Shown here piece after piece: positions 43,201 to 53,740 of a stretch of DNA of 64,000 nucleotides (within the stretch, counting starts at the first letter, position 1; every line of letters begins with the position of its first letter). Under the pieces are notes generated by a model. The model saw nothing but the letters and a program-made list of their open reading frames with translations, was not told the DNA's origin and ran no database searches. The position numbers were made by a program, and so were the translations under genes. The stretch comes from Macrosoma leucophasiata (lineage: Eukaryota > Arthropoda > Insecta > Lepidoptera > Hedylidae): contig JAWQUS010000003.1 of the NCBI GenBank assembly GCA_036365455.1, positions 6,778,001-6,842,000 of the forward strand, in the 5' to 3' direction.

Positions 43201-46200
43201 TACTTAACATCAATGTGAACTGCATGCTCGTCTACCACTTGAATAGATATGTAAGTTTCTGTGACAGCGCGACAGTGTCGCAACACTGCCGCCTTACTCG
43301 ATATCAGCGCGGCGGCGGCACCGTCGCGGAGCAATGTCGTCGGTGCGGCGGAGTTCGGAATGAAACCTTTCCGTAGAGAAAGAAAAGGAGAGGCACCTTA
43401 TCGAGCGCCCGCTGCAGCAGGTCGCGCGCGCGGCGGGCCAGCGGCGGCGGCAGGTCGGCGGGCGGCGGCGCGCGGCCGCAGGCGCAGGGCGGCAGGGCGA
43501 ACAGCGCCCGCACGCGGTGCGCGCGCGCCGCCGCCGCCGCCAGCGCGCCGCCCGCCGCGATCTGCGTCAGCAGCAGCCGCTTGGCCGGGTGGCTGCCGCC
43601 CATGGTGCACGTCAGCCACCTGTCGACGACCGTACAATTATATATAACGCAACATATATTTATGATCGTTCAGTATCTACCCAGACGAGTCGTGGGCGCA
43701 GCTAGTATGACAGTAGCCTGAGTTACTCCTTATTACATAAGCTATCTATCTGCCGGTGAAAGTCCCGTCAAAATTGGTCCAGCCGTTCCCGAGAAGAGAC
43801 AGCCAGACAGACAGACAAAAATTGTAAAAAATGTTGTTTTGGTATATGTACCGTGTATACATACATATGCATTTTGTAAAAAGCGGGTATTTTTATATTA
43901 CAATTTATTTGTATAGATAACACAAGTTTTGAAGTCGAAACTTTAAGAATTAAAGAAAAAACAGAACCTCGAACCTGCGACCTCAGGATAAACAGTCCAG
44001 CCGCTTAACCACTTAGCTACCGAAGTCGAAACATATTTAGCATCGATTTGATTTGAAAATCGATTAAACGAGAAAGCGACAGCAAAAAGAGATAATAAAA
44101 GAACGAGTTCCATGTTCCCCGCACCTTGTACCCTATATCAAGAGATAGAGAAAAATACGTAATCGTGGCAAAATACTCAAATAATAATTTGAATCGTTGT
44201 ATTTTTGTCGGAAATATTTATTTTATGTAATTTTTGTACGACAATAGGACACAAACTATTAGGTATATCGAAACAACTATTTCAAGGCGAATCAGAATCG
44301 CCTATTTGTTAAAACTACTCGTCACCAAGATGATTTGTGAGACTGAATCTAAACATCAATGAACTAAATATTTATTTAAATGAATATTTTTCGCCATTTC
44401 ATAGTTGTTTTTCATTGTCCAAGTTGTACAAATAAAATTACACCTTATAAGTGTTGCATCTTCAATATTATAGCGAATATAAATCAATTAACTCACCCAA
44501 AGGAATCTCTCTCGTCGTTGGTGTACTTGGTAGTGACTGTTGTTGAGCTACTGTTTTCCGTACTGGAATTACTAGATTCGCCTGACGTTCGCGTCTGTAA
44601 TTAAATAAATTTTGATTTAATAATGTTTGTTTAATTCAGTTCTAAAAATCAGAATAATAAGTTCCGACCAACATTTCCAAATTATATCTATAAATAGAAT
44701 TAAGGATAAGAATATTTTTTAGAAAAAAAATCTAATGGAAGGGAAAAATAATTTATTTTCAAATTACTCGTAGGTTCATCTTTAAAGGCTCATCATCTAA
44801 TTTGTTTTTTTTTTTTAATATACATTTGAATGCTAAACAAGCAATAAGAGTTATGAATTATACAGAAAAGATGTATATTTCAAGTATTTACCTTATAACA
44901 ATCGAGGCAGACGACAAAGCCGCACTTGCCACACGTCCAGTGAAAGTTGAATAGCGTCGTTTCGCACACATCACAAATCTCTCGTACGCCTTGAACAACA
45001 CGCTTCCACGCTATCGTTTTATCTGTTAAAACAATATTAAATTTTACATACATTCATCATAAATACAGGTTTTTAATTTCCAACTTATGTATGTCATAAT
45101 GTGCGACTACGACGACACGCAGACAGTCTTAGACGATGGAAAGAAGTAACTGTCGCCAATGAACATTTGCAACCCCTGGGAAGATGCCAACGCGCTGCCC
45201 TAAATAGCTATTTCTATCGATTTCCTGCTATTTACTTTGATTTGATCTCTAATTTTCTCATCTTAATTTTTCCCAGTGTATTAATCTTTAGAAATGTTTG
45301 GTAATATAAAAAAAAAAAAACTTACAATGAAAGTATTCTGCTATTCTTAAAATGTATCAAGAGATATCGAGTCCATAAATTGTAATAAAGATAGTCAGAA
45401 TTGTGTGTGGATCTATGACTGAAAAAGCTGTAATAGTAAATCACAAATCTTACCCTCATTTATATGATGTGATTCGGCCTCTTTCTCCTGTTGTAGCAGT
45501 TCACAGAACTGGTCTCCAATCTCCCGTAATAGGAAGCAACTCATCTCAATATCTAATTCGGCAGCGCCGGCTGACGACGATAACCATAGGTCTTTATCCT
45601 CCTGTTGAAAAAAAAAACATCACATAAATACCAATTCATATTCATCATAGATCAGTTTTTCAACTATTCCAATTGTAAGACATAGGTTACACAGTCGGTC
45701 CGGATCGCGATAATTACAAAACAGTCATAATTTGTGCCCGATGGAATTTACAAATTCAACTATCAACTCGACAGATCATTACAGAGGCAATACACCGGTA
45801 ACCTCGGTCTCACATCAAGGGATACGCGATATTTACCTCCTCGGCGTCCTTATAAGGGTCCGAGAAGCCGGCGATGGTTAGCCTATTCTTGGCAAACTTC
45901 AGTCTTCGGAAAGCGTAAAAACGGCAAAAGATATTCGGCATGTCCTTGTCGCGCTGGCCGGGCGACCACCGGCACTCGCGGCACTTGGCCAGCCGCGGGG
46001 CCACCTCGAAGCACGGCCCGTTCTGCAGGAACGACTCGCTGCTCTGCTTGGCGCGCGCCAGCGACGGCGTGCGGCCCGGGGGCTCCTCGCGCCGCCGGCC
46101 CCCGCGCCCCCCGCCGCCGCCCCCGCCGCCCCCGGCCCCGCCGCGCGAGCGCCGGCCCCGCGCGCGGCCCCCGCCGCCGCGCTTGCTCGACGTGCTCCCG

Positions 46201-48416
46201 CTGCCGCTCCCGCTGCCGCCGGAGTCGGAGTCCTTGTCGTCGCTCTCCTTGTCGCTCTCGCTGCCGCTCTCGGACGCCTTCTTTTTCTTCGGCTCGTCGT
46301 TCGCCTTCTTCGCGGCGCCCTTTTTTCGCTTCGCCTTCGGCGGTTTTCGCTTCGGGGGCGCGTTCGTCTCCCGGTCCGAACTCGAGCTGTCCTCCTCGGC
46401 GTCGTCGCGGCCGTTGACCTCCTTCGGTTTCCTCGGTTTGGAGCTCTTGCGGGCACCGCGCTGGATGGACTTCGCGGCGACCGGGACGACGATGTTCGAG
46501 CCGGAGTCGTCGGGCTCCGACGCGCGGTTGATCGTCATCGGGAGCGTGATACAGGTGCCGCCGCCGCCGGAGCAGTCGCCCTCGCCGATCGGCGCCGTCT
46601 CGTGCCGCTGCAGCCACGCCTTCTTGCCGAGGTGGCGAACGGGCGCCGCGCCGTCGCGGGGGCTCGGGGACGCGATCTTCGCGGGCGTGTCGCACTCCGC
46701 GCCGGTCCCGGAACCGGGCGGCGTGGCGGGCGGCGCGGGCGGGGTGGCCGTCGTCGGCGGCGCGGTGATGGGGGGCGAGACGGCCGGAGGCACGGGGGTC
46801 GAGGGCGCGGGGCTCGCGGAAGGCGTGATGTGCGGCGCGGGCGATGCGCCGGCGGCCTTCTCGGGCGTCTCGACGCTGCCGTCGGCGGACGGCACGCGCA
46901 CGTCGCAGGGCGGGCCGGGCGCCTGAGGGGCCGGCTCGGACCCGAGAGGTGTGCGCCCGACGCTCGCGGCCGCCGCTATGAGGGGTTCCGGCGCGGGGCT
47001 GTCGAGTCGCCGTCGTTTCGCATCCGCGTCCGCGGGCTCGAAGGGACACCGCCGACGCGGGGAGAGGCGGTCGGGGTCCTCGCGGCCCACCCCGAGGTCG
47101 AGCGGCTGCATCTGGCACGGGGAGGAGGCGGCGGCGTCGCCGTGTGCCCGCGGCGGCGGTTGCGGCCGCGGCTCGGGCGTCCGCGAATGCGCGACGGGCG
47201 GAGGGCGCGTCCGCAACGCCGGCGAGTAGGCGGACGGCGGAGGGTAGGGCACCGGCGGTGGCTCGGCTTTCGTGAGCTGCAGCGGCGGCTCGACGGCCAC
47301 CGTGTAGTGCGCGGGGCCGGGGGAGTTGCTCGGCTTGCCGTATATGTGCGGCGGGGCCGGGCTCGACACCTTCGGTTTGGCCGGCGCCGCCTGGTAGTAG
47401 GCGGCGGGCGAGCGTTGCGGGGGCGGCTGGTATAGCCTCCTGTTCTTATCCTGCGCCGGCAGCGCCGCGTGCGGAGAGGACTGCAGCGCGGGGTGCGGCG
47501 GCGCGTGCGGCGACAGGCCGGTCCGGTAGGGCCGCGAGGGGAGGTAGTGCGGGGACGGCTCGCTCCGAGGTTTGCTCGGGTACGGATGTTTCTGTTCTAG
47601 GTGGATCTGTTTGGCGTCGTGTTTGACTATCACAGAATTCTTTTCGGGAACTAAGGGAGGTGGGGCGGGGAGATGCTGGTCTTTTAGTTTCTCGTACCGA
47701 TAGGGGGGATAGTTGTAGGGGCCGAAGTTGGGTTCGCCCTTGGGGAGGACGGGGTGGGGCGGCTGCTTATCGGACTTGGAGAGGGAATGGCGGGGAGCGT
47801 GGGTGGCGTGCGGCGGGTGCGGCGGGCCGTAGTCCGGCGCGAGGCGGTCGGGTGCATGCGAAGGTGGCGAATAGTACGCGCGGTCGGCCGCCCGTAGCCT
47901 CTCGTGTTCGGCCCCCGCCGCACCTCGGTTAGGTGCTAGGCTATTCAGCAGCGACCACGACATACTTCGTTCCCGCTGCAACAAAAGTAGAAGGCCTCTT
48001 TAAGTTAAGCTTTAAAATACGGATGTTTATTTCAAAAACTGAAGGTAACGCTTAAAAAATAAAGCTATCGAAAATAGTGATCGTGACGACCAAACCCTGT
48101 ATCTACAAGCAGAAATATAAACAAACTTTAACTAGTACAAAATAATTAAGCATTTTAATTGGGTATTCTACATACCAAATAGCTGATTCAAAGTTTGAAA
48201 AGTAGTTCAATTACCTTCTGATTAGCCAGCCTGAGAGATTCTTCAAAATGCCTCGACACCAGCTTCGACGCAGCATTCTCTTGTTCTCTCCTTTCTTTCT
48301 CTTCTCTCTCTTGCTTTTCCCTCTCACGTTCTCTCTCCCGTTCCCGCTCTATCCGTTCTCTTTCCTTTTCCTTCTGTTGCTTGTCCAACTCCCGTTGCTC
48401 CTGTTCCCTTCGTTCT
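39168..48416 (-). CDS. Kdm3: KDM3-family JmjC histone H3K9 demethylase, 3' eight coding exons
   Basis: Eight exons (48416-48215, 47975-45837, 45601-45454, 45022-44892, 44594-44497, 43619-43397, 40980-40453, 40238-39168) splice with intact GT-AG ends and consistent phases to give 1512 residues and a stop. Domain order: R/E-rich coiled coil; about 650 residues of P/S/K-rich disordered sequence; a [19 protein letters not shown] block; the C6 zinc finger ([27 protein letters not shown]); a [11 protein letters not shown] block; a K/E linker with LRELL (LXXLL); and the JmjC domain with [12 protein letters not shown] and [11 protein letters not shown]. The H-x-D and distal H are the Fe(II) ligands and are intact. 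KDM3 proteins remove H3K9me1/2 in the nucleus using 2-oxoglutarate. The N-terminus is upstream of 48416 and was not found in the window. The coding exons are strongly GC-rich against an AT-rich setting. Confidence 0.95.
40325..40395 (+). repeat. LINE 3' UTR remnant
   Basis: TGGCTGTCAGAGAATGCCTT, then GGCATTAAGCCCGCCTTATG and an AATAAATAAT end. Shared with 41085-41185. Lies in the last Kdm3 intron. Confidence 0.6.
40453..40980 (-). CDS. Kdm3: Kdm3 exon: charged linker with LXXLL and pre-JmjC
   Basis: 528 nt, phase 0 at both ends, donor GTAAAT. K/E/S-rich first half, then [13 protein letters not shown] (LRELL fits LXXLL), a [10 protein letters not shown] basic stretch that could be a nuclear signal, and [19 protein letters not shown] leading into the JmjC exon. 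Confidence 0.9.
41085..41185 (+). repeat. LINE 3' UTR remnant
   Basis: GACTGGTAGACAATGCCTTT and AGCATTAAGTCCGCCTTTTG followed by GCAATAAAGTT and (AATA)n. Same family as 40325-40395, with a better-kept polyadenylation signal. Confidence 0.65.
41275..41380 (+). repeat. Repeat A, 3' fragment
   Basis: CATCTGTATTTTGACGTCTG and TGCAGTCATCGATCAACATC, then CACCACCTTCATT-like end. Confidence 0.7.
41385..41470. repeat. Repeat related to 43258-43378
   Basis: AATTCCGAACTACGCTGCAC and GTCGCAGTGTTGCCGCAGCA. Confidence 0.55.
41495..41635. mobile_element. Short MITE E
   Basis: CCTTATACATAAACGTATTT at the left and GTTTATGAATAAGGGG at the right, with TTGTCTTTTTCTATCCTGCA inside. Same family as 50024-50157. 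Confidence 0.72.
41654..42944 (+). mobile_element. Nearly intact mariner element 2 in a Kdm3 intron
   Basis: 1291 bp bounded by TA at 41652-41653 and 42945-42946. Left end CGAGGGTAGATCCAAGAGTT, right end complementary (CTTTTGGATCCACCCTCG). Only a few mismatches separate the two ends. It lies in the intron between the Kdm3 exons at 43397 and 40980, on the opposite strand to the gene. Confidence 0.93.
41831..42807 (+). pseudogene. Mariner transposase with one frameshift (element 2)
   Basis: ATG at 41831 opens the standard paired helix-turn-helix region ([45 protein letters not shown]) and the catalytic MDESWVHHH. The frame breaks in an A run at about 42535-42544. The other frame continues with [13 protein letters not shown] and [19 protein letters not shown] and stops at 42807. 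Spacing between the second and third Asp is 34, so the D,D34D triad is intact apart from the single frame break. It looks recently inactivated. Confidence 0.92.
42980..43237 (+). repeat. Repeat A, full length, in a Kdm3 intron
   Basis: ACTGGTGGTAGAGCTCCAGT to ATGCTCGTCTACCACTTG with a small deletion after TTCCGGTGATG. Confidence 0.86.
43258..43378. repeat. GC-rich repeat next to the Kdm3 WLTC exon
   Basis: GACAGTGTCGCAACACTGCC to GGCGGAGTTCGGAATGAAAC. Its end matches, in reverse, AATTCCGAACTACGCTGCAC at 41388-41455, so both belong to one family. It is intronic, between the donor at 43396 and repeat A. Confidence 0.6.
43397..43619 (-). CDS. Kdm3: Kdm3 exon: WLTC block
   Basis: 223 nt with acceptor AG at 43621-43620 and donor GTGCCT at 43396. 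It encodes [20 protein letters not shown], an alanine-rich helix and [11 protein letters not shown]. This matches the WLLC..G.PH..LMPTQIIPG region between finger and JmjC in KDM3 proteins. Confidence 0.85.
43640..43925 (+). repeat. CAGACAGACAG-containing repeat in a Kdm3 intron
   Basis: ACTCCTTATTACATAAGCTA, CGGTGAAAGTCCCGTCAAAA and AGACAGACAGACAAAAATTG. It lies just upstream of the WLTC exon in the direction of the gene. Confidence 0.65.
43950..44035 (-). repeat. Diverged tRNA-headed SINE
   Basis: The minus strand reads ACTTCGGTAGCTAAGTGGTT and GTCGCAGGTTCGAGGTTCTG, like the head of SINE D but diverged. Confidence 0.55.
44497..44594 (-). CDS. Kdm3: Kdm3 exon: S/T-rich linker
   Basis: 98 nt, phase 0 to 2, donor GTGAGT. 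It encodes [19 protein letters not shown] and [14 protein letters not shown]. Likely flexible and phosphorylatable (inference). Confidence 0.85.
44892..45022 (-). CDS. Kdm3: Kdm3 exon: C6 zinc finger
   Basis: 131 nt. It encodes [36 protein letters not shown] and LDCYK. This is the cysteine-rich finger required for demethylase function in the KDM3 family. All cysteines visible in the family pattern are present. Confidence 0.93.
45100..45205 (+). repeat. Repeat H, diverged, in a Kdm3 intron
   Basis: GGAAAGAAGTAACTGTCGCC, GAACATTTGCAACCCCTGGG and GCCAACGCGCTGCCCT. Confidence 0.55.
45454..45601 (-). CDS. Kdm3: Kdm3 exon
   Basis: 148 nt with acceptor AG at 45603-45602 and donor GTAAGA at 45453. 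It encodes [17 protein letters not shown], then [20 protein letters not shown]. Phase runs from 0 to 1. Confidence 0.88.
45837..47975 (-). CDS. Kdm3: Kdm3 large exon: disordered region and Cys block
   Basis: 2139 nt, 713 codons, phase 0 at both ends. It starts [18 protein letters not shown]. Most is P-, S-, H- and A-rich, then K/S/E-rich with a poly-G/R stretch (GRGRRSRGG..). It ends with [22 protein letters not shown] and [13 protein letters not shown], a block found just upstream of the zinc finger in KDM3A/B. GC content is very high, so long antisense ORFs occur by chance. Confidence 0.93.
48215..48416 (-). CDS. Kdm3: Kdm3 exon: R/E-rich coiled coil
   Basis: 202 nt with acceptor AG at 48418-48417 and donor GTAATT at 48214; it enters in phase 2. 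It encodes 67 residues, almost all R, E, K and Q in a highly charged helix, then [16 protein letters not shown]. The preceding exon is not identified. Confidence 0.85.
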
Positions 48417-48539
48417 CTGCAAACAATAAGAGATTTCACTATTAGTTGAGTATAAAACAACCAGTATTGTGTGTATATGTATCTTCACGCCAGGTCCCTC
48501 ACGGATAGGCAGACAGTGTCAGTATTGTACTGTTAAGGC

Positions 48540-50020
48540 AAATGTATGGAACGCGAAACGAAATCTATGAAAGTAGGTACCTAAATAAAAAAAGAGATGA
48601 AATTATTTCGCCGCACTATTGTGATCAGCAACTATCAAGATTTCACGGCAAGAAACTCGAGTCAACATTCAATTATCAAAAAAAGTAAGTATTAAATTAA
48701 TTGAAAAAGGTAAAAGGAATGCACGCAGTCACGTTATGCAGTGTATTTAATGCATGACACAATACAAAATGTGGCTGGCATACATCGTAAGTAGGTCAAG
48801 GTCAGTGAACGAGTGTGAGAGATATCATTACAACGTTGCACTATCCGTTTGCAAAGAGAATGCGCATACGCATTACGCATACGCTACACAATGACAATAT
48901 ATCAGAGACGATAATGAATTATCATTTCATGTATATATGTGCCTAGTACCTATTCAAAGGCAGATTATATAAGACATATGGTATTGTGATGGAAAATAAA
49001 AATATTCCTTTATTCTCTTATAAATTCATTGGAATGTGAGGAAAAATGTTTATTAGTGATAAATAAAGCAAGTTATTCCAACTGCGCTTAAATTAAACAT
49101 GTGGCACGATCCGCAATTACTTGTGATCTTGTGTAGATAGGTATGTGTTTTACAAATAGAATTAAAATGACGTGGCAAATTTCCTTTTTTCTCAATGGTA
49201 TAATTACCTACTATGTACTCAAGTGCTAGCAGGTTTTTTTTTCAGGTTTTTTATTAACTTTTTGTTTTCTTAGTTAGTAAGAAAACAATAAGTTAATAAA
49301 ATACATTAAAATGTATTTAACATGTTGATATATATATTTCATTTACTTGTGTATATGATTTATTAATTCTGTTTTATAGATCTTTTTAATAATTTTAGTA
49401 AAAATATGGTCGTTTTATACAATACTCTTTAAGATTTTTAATCATGATGGCATCGCCCATAACAATTTAAATATTTATGGATATTGTGTAAAGATATTGC
49501 ACACGTATTAATTATATTATTTGCCATAACTCTTTCTTACAACTTTTTCTTCAAATATGACTTTCGTTAATCTTATCTTGGAGACTGCTGCAAAAACAGA
49601 AGGAAACATTCCAGATTAAATCATGCTTATCATCACAATTTCATTCTGATATAAGCAACAATCAAAGATTCTGGTTTTCATCTCGATGTTCATGAGCTAA
49701 AATATCGCAATCAACGTTAAATGTATACCCGTCAACAAGTATACCAAACAAACAACAGACACGCAAGTTTCAAAAATGTTGAATGAGTTAATGCGCAACT
49801 CGGAATGCGGATCAGGCGTCGACACAGAGGCGTCGATGTATAAAAAAAACCTGAATCGTAAATGTTTATAAACGTAAACAACCGCGGGTGAATGAGACTG
49901 ACCAGTGACGTACCGATACTTGAGGAATTTGTTACTTAAAAAATGTTCCTGTGATTTAACAATCTGATGTTATAAACGAACCTATTATTTGCTGTATATT
50001 ATAGAATACTAACCCCCTTA
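48540..50020. other. Probable Kdm3 intron or upstream sequence, nothing recognised
   Basis: AT-rich with short frames. No exon that could precede the coiled-coil exon was found here. Confidence 0.4.
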
Positions 50021-50021
50021 T

Positions 50022-50157
50022 TCATAAACGTACATTAGATACGTTTTAGCTATATAATGCTTTGTCTTTGTCAGTTGCATTGTCAAATGTGCAGGATAGA
50101 AAAAGACAAAGGAGAGATTAGCAACACTTTACTAAAATACGTTTATGAATAAGGGGA
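50022..50157. mobile_element. Short MITE E
   Basis: CCCCTTATTCATAAACGTA and TACGTTTATGAATAAGGGG form 19-bp perfect inverted ends around about 98 bp. Confidence 0.78.
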
Positions 50158-50224
50158 TAAATCGATTGTATAACGTGATGTTTTACATACTATATTGATT
50201 TTAGACATTTTTTTTTAAATTACG

Positions 50225-50705
50225 AACGGTGGCAGACAGAAGTTCACATTGATGTGACCTATCATCTCAGCCAAAAGACGTCCACTGTTGACGAAAGGCC
50301 TGCCCCAAAGATTGCCACAACGAACAGTCTTGGGCCGCCCTCATCCAGCGATTGCCCGCGACCTTCGCCAGGTCGTCGGTCCATCTTGTGGGAGGCCTGA
50401 CTACGCTTCGTTTTCCGGTACGTGGTCGCCACTCTCTAGAACTGCTCTGCCCCAACGGCCGTCAGTTCTTCGAGCTATGTGCCCTGCCCACTGCCACTTG
50501 AGTCTCGCTATTCGGTGAGCTATGTCGGTAACTTTGGTTCTCATGCGGATCTCCTCATTCCTGATTCGATCTCGTAGAGAAACCTTGAGCCTTCTTATGA
50601 GGCCCATAGTGAGCGACCACGTTTCGGTCCCCATATGTGATCACATCACTGGCAACACACATTGGTCTAAAACCTTATTCTTGAGACACTGGACGTATGA
50701 ACCTA
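50225..50705 (-). mobile_element. RTE-type LINE 3' fragment
   Basis: Minus-strand DRIRNEEIRMRTKVTDIAHR, KWQWAGHIARRTDGRWG, and PPTRWTDDLAKVAGNRWM ending QQWTSFG. Same family as 15470-16855, broken by a frameshift near 50430. The upstream RT is missing. Confidence 0.88.
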
Positions 50706-51024
50706 GCAAGGGTTAAAAAACTTTGATATATTTTTTGAAAATCTCCGTACAAATCTTGCCATGATTCTATACTGGGTGGAAATATCTACAAGACAATTGG
50801 GTTCTGCTAGCCGTATTTACAATGCTTATATATGTAGTATCTTCTAAACACGATTTCAAGACAACAAGACGAAGCATGCAGTCGTTCGACGTGATTATGT
50901 AACAACTACATCCGGACAAACATAATAATTTATTTCCGTTTAAAAATATTTGTATGTATACGTAGATGAACGTATATTATAAATGCCTTTATAACGTAAT
51001 TTCGTAGTCATCTATATATATATA

Positions 51025-51236
51025 TAAATCAATTGCTGTTCGTTAGTCTCGCTAAAACTTGAGAATGATTTTTGGAAGTCCAGGGAAGGTTTAAAAGGTA
51101 AGAAAACATGAAGAAATTGAAGGAAAATAGTAAAAACCACAATTTTATTTTCCCATTCAAATAGTCCGTATCTTTCAAACCTTTGACACATTATTTCATT
51201 CTGAGGCAATATGAAGTTTGCGGGGTCAGCTAGTAA
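51025..51236 (+). repeat. Helitron-like or related fragment
   Basis: TCAATTGCTGTTCGTTAGTC to GAAGTTTGCGGGGTCAGCTA. The CAGCTAGT end recurs at 52893, 55183, 21345 and 13348. Confidence 0.55.
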
Positions 51237-51491
51237 TGAATATAATTTTCTTTCATGATATGCCTATGAATTGAATATACTATACCCACGTAGAAACATT
51301 GTGCGTTTTTCACATGACTTCACGTGATCCTATTGTTATAATTATAAAGAAACATTTTCGTGTTAACTATTGTCAAGGCGATAAAATATTGTATTAAAAT
51401 AATCGTCAATTCCCATCACATTTTAACAATCCGTACAACTGTGGATCACTTTCAAAGTCATGAAAATGGCCTATTCGCTAATTACTCCTGG

Positions 51492-51533
51492 GTCCGATTT
51501 CCAAATGTGTTAAGACACATTTGGAAATCGGAC
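51492..51533. repeat. Perfect 19-bp hairpin, 4-base loop
   Basis: GTCCGATTTCCAAATGTGT, loop TAAG, then the exact complement. It ends 7 bases before a SINE D copy. Confidence 0.88.
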
Positions 51534-51539
51534 AAAGCC

Positions 51540-51782
51540 TAACTAGCATAGTTGGTAATAGATGGCGCTGCTGCTACCATAAAGCAATGCAATAGATGTG
51601 AAGGAAAGATTTGACAAATCGGGCAGGGCTTCAGTAGCTCAATTGGAAGAGCGGCTGGACTAGATTCCCAGTAGGTCGCGAGTTCGAGTCTCGCCTGAAG
51701 TCAAATTTTTCTTTCCATTTTTCTTTAAAAATAAAATACATTTCACAAGCATGTGTTAATGCGAAATAATATAAAACAATGT
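51540..51782 (+). repeat. SINE D (tRNA-headed), complete
   Basis: A tRNA-like block at about 51628-51703 has a 7-bp acceptor-like pairing, GCTC/GAGC D stem and perfect GCGAG/CTCGC T stem around TTCGAGT. It is preceded by AGATGGCGCTGCTGCTACCA and followed by TTTTTCTTTCCATTTTTCTT and AAGCATGTGTTAATGCGAAA. Extra flanking body shared between copies marks a SINE, not a tRNA gene. Confidence 0.8.
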
Positions 51783-52334
51783 GTTAAAGAGTAAAATATA
51801 TTAAATAGTGTTTCAATCAGAGCAAACAAGCCACCGACGCTAGTCCGCGTTTTCTTAATGGTTTCAGCAGATGAAATTCTGGATAGCAACCCAGTGACCG
51901 GGAAAATTACCTACTCGTACAAATCGTCCGAACTTTACCAACTCATACTGAAAAATAGGTTTGATTGATTGTTGTTACGAATGAAATGACAAAATATACG
52001 TAACTACATACACATTACATAAACCTACATTAAAAATTATCGGTTCATCAGTTTTTACAAACTTGCCCAACACACTGTCGTATGTCCTGAATGCATGATT
52101 ATGTCATCAGTGGATATACATATAACTGAATTACTTTACATAATGTAAGAACCAACAACACGATTGAATATGTATGATTGGTATATCATATGCGCATTAT
52201 ATAAACCAAGAATAAATAATATATAATTCATTACATTCTAATGAGGTTTGAGAATTACATACGTTATTCTTGGAGTCACTAGTATACCTACGTCAAAATG
52301 TAGAGAAAATTTATAGTAGCAGAAATAGTTACGT

Positions 52335-52640
52335 AATATTGTTTTATGTGTTAGGGTTTACAGAGAAGCAGACGGGCCGCTTGTTGGAAAATGGTACGCG
52401 TCGCTGGCGTAGCCTATGAACATTTGCATCACCAGGGGAGTTGCCAACGCGCTGGCAGCCATGAAGGATTAATGACGCCAGTTTTGATTAACCCCATATT
52501 GTAGCGCCGAAGGAACACTTCAAAGGGAAGTTCGTACTTCGTACCACAATTTGCACGTTCTGGGTAAGAATGCAAGCGAAGAATGTCTGTTGAGCACTTC
52601 CACGTATTCAATTTGTGCCAGTGCCAAAGCCGAGTTCACC
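52335..52640 (+). repeat. Repeat H
   Basis: CAGACGGGCCGCTTGTTGGA, CCAGGGGAGTTGCCAACGCG and GCGCCGAAGGAACACTTC. Confidence 0.65.
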
Positions 52641-52744
52641 ATTAGATTCGGCAGAATATATCATTTAAACTACTGTAGACTGTAGCGAAAACCTACGAAA
52701 ACGTTACTGTAGACTAGATTCTAAACAAATCTTAAACATAAAGT

Positions 52745-52895
52745 TCTCGTGTCACAATGTTCGTCCCCGTACTTCTACGAAACGGCTGGACCGATTCTCA
52801 TGAAATTTTAGAATGCTCTTTCTCTTATTTTCCATAACATTTTTTTAATATATTTTCTAAGGCGATACGAAGTTCGTCGGGACAGCTAGTATTTT
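52745..52895 (+). repeat. CAGCTAGT-ended repeat
   Basis: GTTCGTCCCCGTACTTCTAC to ACGAAGTTCGTCGGGACAGC and TAGT. Confidence 0.5.
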
Positions 52896-53149
52896 ATAAC
52901 CATAAATCATATTTCACCGTGACCTCCATTTTCGCTAAAAATAAGAGCTCGTGACTGCAATTGACATGTATATCACAATCTATACTATTATTATCACCAG
53001 TGAGATATCTTGCACTATGAGCAAAGTCACAGTTAAGTCGGGTTTTTTAGAAGGTCAAGGTTGCAAATATCTTTTTTCTTGTGACAGTACCTACGTAAAA
53101 ATTGCTTACAAAAATTGAAAATTAAAACGTCATCTAACGTATCTTCATG

Positions 53150-53375
53150 CTTGCATTCAAGAATACATGCAAACATCTACGATTCGACGGTTACGTTTTG
53201 TCCCAAAGTATGTAAGTAAATCAATTGACATTTGCGGTCACAATACCAAACTCCGAGAGTGCACAGGGAAATTTCCATTAAATGGAAAAATCTCAAAAGC
53301 ACTTACCCGCTGATCCGGAGATCAAACAGAGGACTATAGCAGTAGTGCTACCACTAGACTGCTGAGGGAGTTAAT
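53150..53375 (-). repeat. SINE B copy, diverged
   Basis: GGTTACGTTTTGTCCCAAAG, CAAACTCCGAGAGTGCACAG, AAATGGAAAAATCTCAAAAG and an end reading CCACTAGACTGCTGAGG. Confidence 0.7.
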
Positions 53376-53389
53376 AAAACGTACGAATG

Positions 53390-53480
53390 TATGTATCTTC
53401 ACGCCAGGTCCCTAACGGGGCAGCCAGAGTGTAGAGCGCCAGATATCCCGGTTCTGACGCACCTCCCGTGCCTCATCATC
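53390..53480 (+). repeat. Repeat I (CTTCACGCCAGGTCCCT)
   Basis: CTTCACGCCAGGTCCCTAAC and AGAGTGTAGAGCGCCAG. Related pieces at 38225-38290 and 48475-48530 (plus) and 55690-55755 (minus, followed by (CATA)n). Confidence 0.55.
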
Positions 53481-53509
53481 ATTATCTTCATAGGTACATC
53501 ATTAATCTA

Positions 53510-53740
53510 TATATCTAATCTATATATCTATTTAAATAAAACAAAGTCGGGTTTGTTACAACACTTATAACTCGAGATCTGCTGGACCAATTTTCATGGT
53601 TTTTGATTTGTTGGATTTGTCCCCGCCCCGAATAACAGAATACATCTTAAAATAAGAAAAATTGACGAATATTTGAAAAACCTAAAAGTTCTTTAGTTTC
53701 GGAGCTGTCATTTTAGTCACAATCTGTAAGTAATGATTGA
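53510..53740 (+). repeat. Repeat of the TTATAACTCGAGATC type
   Basis: ACAAAGTCGGGTTTGTTACA and CACTTATAACTCGAGATCTG: the left part of a Helitron-like family. No coding. Confidence 0.45.

Noticed and set aside
45883..47435. Open frames of 411, 328 and 277 codons overlapping the large Kdm3 exon
   Set aside because: Arg- and Pro-rich shadows from GC-rich codons; only the phase that splices correctly into the zinc-finger exon is supported.
51628..51703. tRNA gene
   Set aside because: It folds like a tRNA, but the flanking body is shared with the copies at 12622 and 12895 and the anticodon stem has a mismatch, so it is a SINE head.
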